In this document: one piece after another, positions 55,930-64,000 of the stretch
Layout: every line of letters starts with the position of its first letter
Position numbering within the stretch: the stretch's first letter is position 1
The notes under the pieces: generated by a model
The model's database searches: none
The model's input: only the letters and a program-made list of their open reading frames with translations
Told to the model about the DNA's origin: nothing
Assembly: GCF_020497125.1 (NCBI RefSeq)
Contig: NC_059082.1
Location: 63,318,948-63,382,947 of the forward strand
Reading direction: 5' to 3'
Length of the DNA stretch: 64,000 nt
Source of the DNA: Mauremys mutica
Taxonomy: Eukaryota; Chordata; Testudines; Geoemydidae
Position numbers and translations under genes: made by a program

Positions 55930-58255
55930 GCTTCTACAGAAATCAAAAGATATCTACTGAGTTAGAAGCCGGGGAACCAAAAAGACCTGTTCTGCTTGGG
56001 TTTTGGTTTTGAAACTTTCTGGCTGTGACATTCCATTGACATAATGCAATGCCAATGACTTTTTGCCTTGTTTGCTTAAACTAGAACTGCTGAAATGAAT
56101 CCAAAACCTCAGAGAGGCTATTTGTATGAAACTCTGATGCTTCTGTTTAGATTCCTCTCACCATTCAGGCCCACCCTTGCTCCTGCCACATCCTTGGAAT
56201 ACTTTTGTCTGTGGTATTGGTACCAGATTGTTTCTGTGTCCAGAGATGGCTGCATTTCCGGGATGAATGAATTGCCCCACTATGGACAAGCAATAAAACT
56301 CATCAGATGGTGGTGACAATCTGCTGGGGTTTCCAGAATTGTGAGTTACTGGGTTACCCCTCTCAGCCTCAGCAAGTGAGAGTTTTGCTACTGCTAAGCT
56401 GTGTGACAACTCCCTGACAGACCAGTTTGTCTGCCCTGCCAGCAAGCTCTTCAGGACTCTGCCAGTCCAAATCTTGCCTTGCAGGTAACAGAGAGTGAGC
56501 CCTGACTCAATACACTGCAGCCTGTTAGCTTAATTGGGGTTAATAACCTTTCCTTTCAGTCAGTGCACTGAACTGGTTTATGGTACAAATCAAACAAGCA
56601 AACAAGTGTCAGAGTTTTAAGTGATACCAAGTACAAGGAATAAAGATAGAAAGGGTTATGAAAAAACAAACATAAAAATATGCTCCTAAGACTAAAACTC
56701 CCCTTCAGCAAGTTATAATTTTTGCCTGTGCAGGTTTCTTACTTATATTCAGATTCCAGAGATTGCAACCCCCACTCAGGCCTCTTGTTTGTGCCCAGTA
56801 ATGAATAATTATGGGGTTCTCTCCCCTCTCTCTTTTTAGAGTCCAGTAAACCTTTGAAAAGTAAGCCCAGACAAAGCTCCTCTCTCTCTCCTGTAGATGC
56901 CATGCTGTCTTCCCAAAGTTCATTGACTCTGCTTCAAGAAGCATGAGGCTTTCTGGGGGTAAAGTCTCCATTCCTGGTCAAGATTATTAAGTATTCATTT
57001 TTCCACACTTGCACTCCTGATGGCTTTGTTTACGTGCATGTAAATGTGTTTTCTTTGTCTTTGGTCACACCTTGCCCAATTTACATGAGAGACACACTCA
57101 ATCTGGTAGAACCAAGTTCCTTTGCCTGGAACAGGCATGACTTAGGAACTGCTTCCTAAATGTTAAGAACACATTTGCAGTACATGTCTATGAAGTCCTT
57201 TGTGGGTTTACCATACATACGTCACACAAGAACATTAATGATCAGTGAGTTATTAGTTTTTCAGTGATATATTACATGCCAACATTTGGGCATTTATCAT
57301 GACAACAGTGTGCCAGCTGACACTGGGGAGCGCTGAGGGTCACAGTGACTTCTAGAGAAAAGACACTATCATATAGAAATTTTAGTTATTAGATTTTAGA
57401 GGGTAGTTTTAAGGCTAAAAATACTAAAGCCAAATAACTGTGAGCTACAAAATGTGTTAGAAGAGGAAGGCTATTTCCCAGTGCAACAACAGGGGGTACC
57501 CTGGGGGGTTGTAGGTTTTGGTCTCTAGTTCCAGATGGCAATCGGTGGGAGTTCTGCAGAAGAAATTATCTCACTGAAGGAAGGAAGAGGGAACCTCATG
57601 CTGCTTTCAGCCAAGATTGTTCTTACTAGATTTAACAGGTTGTGTCTAGCCTTTCTGACCAAAGAGATGTAGATGAGGGAGAACTTCCCCATCAGAGGAG
57701 AGACTCTTAATGTATTAGAATTTTTTTTATATTTAAATGTATGTGGGAAACTAGAGAACAACACCTTCCTGATGTTTAAATCTCCTAAGTTCTGTATTAA
57801 AACTGGAAGTGGTCTGAAAGTGCAGAGATTTGGCTTTCATGTGTGTACAGGTTCCATTTTTGTAGAAATAAAACCACAGTTAGGGCTGGTTTGGATCTGG
57901 GGTCCGTCTTGTGAACCACCAAAGTTCTCTGGATGGGCAGGTTTGGGTAAACAATGTCTGTGTTGGTCCATTTCTAACTAAACCATTTGCACTATGAGTT
58001 GTGTCAATACTGGAGCTGGAAGATTAACTTGTGCAAACAAAGAGATTGTCTGTTTTCTGTGAACTGCTTAAGATTTTCCCAGTGTAAATGTCCAAAGCTG
58101 TTTGCTCAGTAGCTTCTTCATATGATTGTTGTTCTGTCGATAATTCACAAGCAGTTTGTTGTAAATGTTTTCAGATTTGAAATCTAAGCTGTTTAGTAGT
58201 TTTGAGGGCATACCCATCATCTGGCATGCTTCTGCATGCAGGGTAAGTGTCTTTT
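55930..58255. other. Unassigned, probably an old LTR-like repeat and unique DNA
   Basis: 55922-56050 continues the repeat into which the hAT inserted. 56370-57330 has an even composition and many short pyrimidine tracts, like old LTR elements, but has no ends or coding motifs that I can name. Confidence 0.35.
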
Positions 58256-58551
58256 AGGCTATGTCTACGTGGCAGCTGGGAGGTGTAATTCCCAGCATGG
58301 GTAGACATACAAGCCCTAGCTCTGCTTCAGCTAGTGTGTGAAAAATAGCAATGTGGACTCAGCAACTCAGGATAGCCACCTTGGTACGTACCCAGATGGT
58401 CTGATGGGCTTGTACATGGGCAACTAGCCTGATCCGCTGCCACCACTACAGACACGCTTCCATTTTTAGGCACTAACTTGAGCAGAGCTAGCATGTGTAT
58501 GTCTGTCCCCACTGGGAATTACACCTCCCAGCTGCAAGGTAGACATACCTT
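58256..58551. mobile_element. MITE with long inverted termini
   Basis: Starts ggctatgtctacgtggcagc then tgggaggtgtaattccca; ends tgggaattacacctcccagc then tgcaaggtagacatacc. The stem is nearly perfect over about 30 bp. TTTAG borders the right end and TTTTAG the left. Confidence 0.85.
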
Positions 58552-59196
58552 TAGAATCAGCTAATTCACACCGGTGTTCACAATCTGTTGTGCCAAATAC
58601 AGGTGAAGGAAATTCCCTTTTCTGATTACAGCAAATATTCAGAAACTTATTTGGAAACATCCCTACTGCTCAATACAAAGTATGACGAGAATGGTGCATG
58701 CTTTTTTACAAACTAGTATGAAACCATGCTCTCAGGTGCTTTCCAGTCTAGAATGAAAGCAGCAAGGGCTGCATCTTTTCTACTACAGTGAGTGGAGCTA
58801 TGCTAAGCCAAAGTACAGTGCGTTATGTGAAATATTTACACCTCTAAAGCAGTACAAGTGTGAAGGCCGCAGTCTCTTTTGTGTCTAGTACATATTTCAG
58901 GGGCTTTCCAAGCATGTTTCTCATTTTTGTTGTCCATTACACAATTTGTGCCTCTTTCAGGGCTTCTGCTTAGTCTGTGTCATTCTGAAACTCAGCGCAG
59001 CACTGTGGTTCTGCACGTCCCTTTCTTTGGTTATTTCAGTTTGGCCTTTACTGCATTTCCCTCTCTGGTTTTGTCTAACTTCAGTATGATAGTAATCTCC
59101 AGCTTATGTGACAATTTGCAATTGACTGTACTTACACTATTTGTACTCTATTGGTCAAAGAATCTTTATTAATTTCTCTGGCCTTTTTCCTAATAC

Positions 59197-59511
59197 CAGG
59201 GCCTCCCAGAGGATTCAGGGGGCCTGTCCCCCGCCGCCGAATTGCCGCCAAAGACCTGCCCCAGGACCTGCCGCCAAAGTGCCAGAAGGACCCCCTGCCG
59301 CAGGTCTTCGGGGCACTTCGGCGGCGGGTCCCGGAGCGGAAGGACCCCCCGCTGCCGAATTGCCGCCGACGGCCCGGGTCCCGCGAGAGTTTTCCGGGGC
59401 CCCCGGAGCGAGTGAAGGACCCTGCTCCAGGGGCCCTGAAAAACTCTCTTGGGGCCCCTGTGGGGTCTGGGGCAAATTGCCCCTCTTGCCCACCCCCTCT
59501 GGGCAGCCCTG
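59197..59511. mobile_element. CpG-rich hAT-like MITE with perfect 8-bp target duplication
   Basis: Starts cagggcctcccagaggattc and ends ccctctgggcagccctg. cctaatac lies at 59189-59196 and 59512-59519. It is very GC- and CpG-rich and creates long overlapping chance frames on both strands. Confidence 0.9.
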
Positions 59512-59884
59512 CCTAATACCAGCATTATGAGTTGTGTCGGTACTGGAGCTGTCTATTTTAAAGCATTTTGTCTTAAGTTAGGTAACTCATATGTCAGAGA
59601 AATGAGTCTGTTTGTCTTGTTAACCAGAATATCTTCAGGCATTGGTTCACTCTGAGTATAGTGGTAAGAGACTTTTCTCACTTGCTATTGATTTACATAC
59701 AGCCTAGTCCTGTAGTGAGATGATTTACACAAAATGAATTTGTGCAAAAGTTGCTAGATCAGATACCACCCTTGTTGGTGTCTTAATAAGGAAGTAAAAA
59801 TATTGACTTGTATGAGATCTTAACTCACCATCTCATGAGAACAGCCCACCTGTCAAACGTGTCACCTCTTATGACTTTCACATT

Positions 59885-60010
59885 TCCCTAGTAGGGCCAA
59901 CCCCCAGCACTGAAAAATTATGATCAGGGCCCCAAAATCATGAGACCAAAAAACTCCACACAAGCATTTTGGGTTTTTATTGACCTTCTAGTTTCCAAGC
60001 CCTTCAGGAA
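59885..60010. repeat. Short interspersed repeat fragment, unclassified
   Basis: The phrases ccccaaaatcatgagaccaa and cacaagcattttgggttttt recall a repeat I associate with chelonian genomes. The ends cannot be set. Confidence 0.35.
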
Positions 60011-61742
60011 CACTCAGGTCATGCTTTGCAGCTTTGCTCAGCAACCACGAGGACTAGAAATGTATTTTATTTAAATGGAAGCTGAGATTAACTTGACTGG
60101 AGGAGCTGTGCTGGGCCTTTAAAAAAACGTTAAATATTGTGAGGTTTATGGTCAAATCAAGAGAATTGTCTCGTCTCCCTCAGTGTTTCTCCTCCCATTT
60201 TAAAGTTTCACATGACCTTGGCTTTGTGGGCAGGAGAGCAGTTCGTGATGATTGGGAGCCTGCTGTTGCAGGTCTTGGTATCCAGCAGACGTCTGCTGGA
60301 GCGGGGAGTGCGGCTGCCTCCAGTGCTGTGTGCATGCTTCCTCCAGTTCACTCCTATTGCAGTTGCTCGCACTTAAAGTGGTCACTCTCCTTCAGGGGTG
60401 GGTCCCCACTGGGAGCATCCTCACCTACATATGCATTGGTATCTTCCCATCTACCTGCCTGATGCCTTTTATACCATGAGGAACTGCCTCAATTCCTTCC
60501 TTCCAAACCTACCATTCCTCTTTCCAACTTCACCCACCAGCTGGAGCTTTCCCTCCCCTCAATGAGTGCCACTATCCCCTCTGCTACTGGGGCCTACCAT
60601 GGTCCTTCCCTTAACCCGCTGCAATGAAACCCACAAAGGGTGGGGTCTGGGGTGGAGAACTGGGGCAGAGGCATGTAGTCCTAGAAGTTACCTCCGAGAA
60701 AAAAAGCAACTCTTGGCTTGTATCATCTTCAGGAAAAACACCTGCGTTTATACCAGACTTCTCAGAGCAGGGGCAGGTTGGCAGGTCAGAGTCAGGAAGC
60801 TTTTGTTGTTCCTGCCCATCTTGTGAATGAAATGGAGTCATCTCCTGCAGGGATGACTGTCAGGTGGCTTTCACAAGAACTAAAGTCACTCTAGAAATGT
60901 GTTAGCTAGGGACAAAAGGATGGACTTCATTCAACATTGCAGTCTGGCCCAATCTGCTTTGTATACATCCACTTTCACTGACCAGAAAGGATGTGATGCA
61001 ATATAAGTCTGCTTTCTCCAGGAACTAGAAGAGAGGCTAAAATCTCCTTTATACTGTCTGAGTGCCCACGGGTCTTTATTCTTTCCAGTGAGGCTATATC
61101 TGGATGGCTCTAACTAAATGTGTTTGCTGCTGGTGCTGTAAAAGAGAACTAGACCCTGCATGTAAGTGTTAAAAACTGGAGGTTTTAAAGCATTTTCCAC
61201 TACCATAAGCAGAAGGGGGATTTAGAAAGGGTATGTCTCCAGGGCATTATACACCCTTCCTACACAAAACTTCTGAGCACTCTGCCAGTAAGTTGAAAGC
61301 AGATTGCAGATGGAGTTAGACGGGTCTGGTGACTCTTTATGGCATGATTATTGCCTCTGTTGCCCCTGCTCCACCTTCCCCAGTCACTTGTCTAGGGAAA
61401 GCAAAGGGCTAGGTTGCCCAGAAGTGTGAGAGGACTGGGCTGGGGACGGCAATGAGAAATTACAGGGCTACTGTGCAGATTGCTTAGTGGGTTGTCCTTC
61501 CCTCACTCCTGCCACATAGCCCAGATCCACTGGGGGGTGGGGGGAGAATCCATTGGAAGTTAGATGAGGGGGACCCGGGATAAATAAAAGTATTGAATAT
61601 TTATAAGTGAGTTACCCTTGCTCTTTGGGACACCAGCCCCAAAGTATGAGACTAAGGAGCATTTGGCATACAAGCTCTTGTTCTATTTCTGTTTAGATCC
61701 CCTTCAGTTATTCCCGGCAGCTCCTACTTTACTGTGACATCC
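60011..61742. other. No gene recognised
   Basis: Overlapping frames of 60-107 codons at 60139-60841 lie on both strands without motifs or splice signals. The rest is open, non-repetitive-looking DNA. Confidence 0.45.
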
Positions 61743-62021
61743 CAGGATACGTCTTCACTACCCGCCGTATCGGCGGGTAGCAATCGATTTCTCGGGGATC
61801 GATATATCGCGTCTCATCTAGACGCGATATATCGATCCCCGAACGCGCTCCTGTCAACTCCGGAACTCCACCAACCCGAACGGCAGTAGCGGAGTTGACA
61901 TGGGGAGCCGCGGACATCGATCCCGCGCCGTGAGGACGGTAGGTAATTCGATATAAGATACTTCGACTTCAGCTACGTTATTCACGTAGATCGATTTTCC
62001 CCCATAGTGTAGACCAGCCCT
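61743..62021. mobile_element. CpG-rich MITE with central perfect hairpin
   Basis: Begins caggatacgtcttcactacc and ends catagtgtagaccagccc. It is the same family as 43886-44178, reversed, but with far more CpG retained. A palindrome with 23-bp arms lies at 61792-61842. Confidence 0.85.
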
Positions 62022-62329
62022 CAGTGTGTACCATAGAGCTACCAGGATGCTGATGCTAGCGAAAGGAGTGGATTCCAGGTGTTTGGGTAAGTGGCAGGCT
62101 GGATGACTTTATGCTCTTTGAAGTGTGTGTATTCCAGAAGCATGATATTTTCAGAAATACACTGTATACCTTACCAGGTTTAAATGGCTGCCTATCTGTG
62201 CCCTCCAAAATTGGATCCATTCTCCACAGAGGCCTTCTGGTAGTTGTAAAATCACAGCATGGTGCTGAGTCTACAAAGTGCAGAGCAGGCCAGCCTGTGT
62301 GCACTTCCTTTTCTCTGAGTTATTCAACT

Positions 62330-62460
62330 TGTAGTAAGGCTGGGATTTTGAAAGACACATGAAAGTTGGGTGCCTAAATCCCACAGAACTTCAATGAGTT
62401 AGGCACCTAGCTCCCTTCAACTCCTTTGAAAACCCCTACCTAACACTTAAAAAAACCCAA
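62330..62460. repeat. Chelonian-type short repeat with inverted phrases
   Basis: gggattttgaaagacacatg, gggtgcctaaatcccacaga, ttaggcacctagctcccttc and ctcctttgaaaacccctacc form an imperfect inverted pair, as in a common amniote SINE-like repeat. Confidence 0.45.
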
Positions 62461-64000
62461 GCCTTGCCAGATCACCTTAAAACTTAAACACTATAGTCAT
62501 TTTGCAATGCCCTGATATGTGACCTGTTTTATAAGCTGATGGATGAAAGGGCCAAATTCAGCCTCCTGAGGCATGTTGAGCTCCCACTGCTTTCAACCGA
62601 GAGCTGCATGCACAGCCACCCAAGGGCAGAATTTGACACTAAACTTTTTTAGGATGGTAACTACTTAGATAGGGGGGTTCTCATTTTAGTTCTGCAGCAT
62701 CTACAAAACTAAACCCAGAAGCTGCTATTAAATAACCCATGTTGTGGCTCCAGGAGATGGGTGAGGAAGGGAAGCTTGAAAAGGGAACATGAAAGACAAT
62801 AATTAAAGATTGGCAGTGCCCGCTTCAGCTCTATTTCTTATTCTCAGGTTTGATTTTCAGTTAGAGGTACAATTTAAATACATGTTGGAAATAAAACCCT
62901 GCATATGTGGTCATATTCCCCCCTTTTTACTCATGTCCATCCCTTTGGGGCCTAAGCTTATCCCAAACGCAGCCCATGCCTGTGGGTATTGTTCTGACGT
63001 AGAAGTCACAAGAAAACAGAACTTCCTGATTACAAATTAGTTCTATTATTACTCTCTCAGTCACCTGACTTGTCATTTCGCCCATGCAAACCCAGCTGGG
63101 AGGTTTTGATTTGCAAACCCAGACAGATGCTTAACTTCTGGGATTTTATTAATATTCTTTATGTTGCATACAAAACAAATGTCTTAGGGCTCAAAATGAC
63201 AGCAAGGCCTCTGATTGGGGGACTCTGACCCCAGCCATCAATAGATTGGTCAGTCATCTGATCAGCAGTTTACCTTAAGATCTGCCTGTTGAGACTGTGT
63301 CTGTCAACCACTCGGGGGCTGGTCCTGAAAACACCTCTGCTTTTTTCAGAAAGTTCCATGGGATGTTGAATTGACCCTAAGTGGTCAGTGCTTTCATTTG
63401 ACTAGTTGTCTTCTAGATGCCACCAGAAGCAACATGGGCAATGGGGGGTGAGGGGGAATGAGATAAAAGTGACTATGCTACAATCTCTTGCTGGAAAGGC
63501 AGCTGGGCATCTGAGGGAAGGAAGCAGAGAGAAGTAATAGTCCAGGGAGCCTTGAAGAGAAGAGTCGAGGAGGGAAAAATAAATATATTCTAAAGAGTAG
63601 GTTCACGAGGTTTAAGATATTTTCCCTACTATTGTATCTTGCCTTTTAACTGGAAACTATATTTCATAGTGGATTGTGCTGGTGTATTACTGTCCATCCC
63701 CATAAGGTTTTTAATTAAGGAACCATTCACTAACAGCAGCAAATCATGGCGCGGTGGTGCTGGAAATACTTTTTGGCCATGTGCTTTGCAATGCCCCCAG
63801 AAGCATGTGTCAAACACTAATGCTTGCCCTGCTATGGCTTATTGCTGTAATCAGCTGGCAGGGTGGTGGCAGTGGTAGTGGTAAATATGCCAAGTTTCAT
63901 CCAGAATAAATTCATATCAAATTTACAGTGGTTGTGCTAATAGAGCCTTAACTAGACCTGTGATCTGGATTACTGCAAAGGCATCTTCCAGTGCCCAGGG
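62461..64000. other. No gene recognised to the right edge
   Basis: Short frames only (62810-63040, 63639-63878), none with a domain I recognise. In human the gene after TVP23A is CIITA; no CIITA exon is visible here. Confidence 0.45.

Noticed and set aside
59141..59530. Pro/Gly/Arg-rich frames on both strands
   Set aside because: They are products of CpG-rich MITE sequence (59197-59511).

Overview
The window is vertebrate nuclear DNA, most probably from a turtle. The evidence is long CR1 LINEs, CR1 3' ends of chelonian type, many short hAT-like and Harbinger-like MITEs of families I associate with chelonian genomes, solo LTRs with 5-bp target duplications, a DIRS-like remnant, and genes split into exons with GT-AG introns. 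There are no bacterial operons, CRISPR arrays or rRNA genes. Most open frames longer than 60 codons are chance frames in repeats or introns.

Only two host genes can be supported, and they converge. On the + strand, 3772-11276 carries the last seven exons of NUBP1, the cytosolic Fe-S scaffold P-loop NTPase; its 5' exons lie left of the window. This copy looks dead. A splice acceptor reads AT, two in-frame stops and a frame-changing C-run lie in one exon, the next exon has a 1-nt deletion, the one after that has a TGA at an Arg position, and a splice donor has become GG. On the - strand, 34450 down to 12753 holds a complete, intact seven-exon TVP23A (214 codons, Golgi vesicle protein) with a CpG-island promoter. 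The order NUBP1(+) then TVP23A(-) matches human 16p13, so the broken NUBP1 sits at the expected locus and is not a random retrocopy.

Layout: 1-3180, CR1 LINE on the - strand (RT, endonuclease, and an ORF1 with an esterase domain), inserted in or beside a NUBP1 intron. 3770-11300, NUBP1 exon remnants. 12750-34560, TVP23A, whose introns carry a CR1 3' end, hAT MITEs, a DIRS-like fragment with inverted repeats, a second CR1 (+) and a 59-bp minisatellite. 34640-64000, no host exon that I can support. In human the next gene would be CIITA, but I see no exon of it. This part holds repeats: two solo LTRs of one family in opposite orientation, hAT elements with perfect 8-bp duplications, a young non-autonomous ERV (46590-50490) with indistinguishable LTRs and a tRNA-Trp primer site, a 2.8-kb hAT copy with ZMYM1-like decayed transposase, and MITEs with strong hairpins.

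The observation most worth following up is the decayed NUBP1, an essential cytosolic Fe-S assembly gene in other vertebrates, beside an intact TVP23A. Either a functional copy exists elsewhere (a tandem copy to the left or a relocated gene), or the assembly is wrong.
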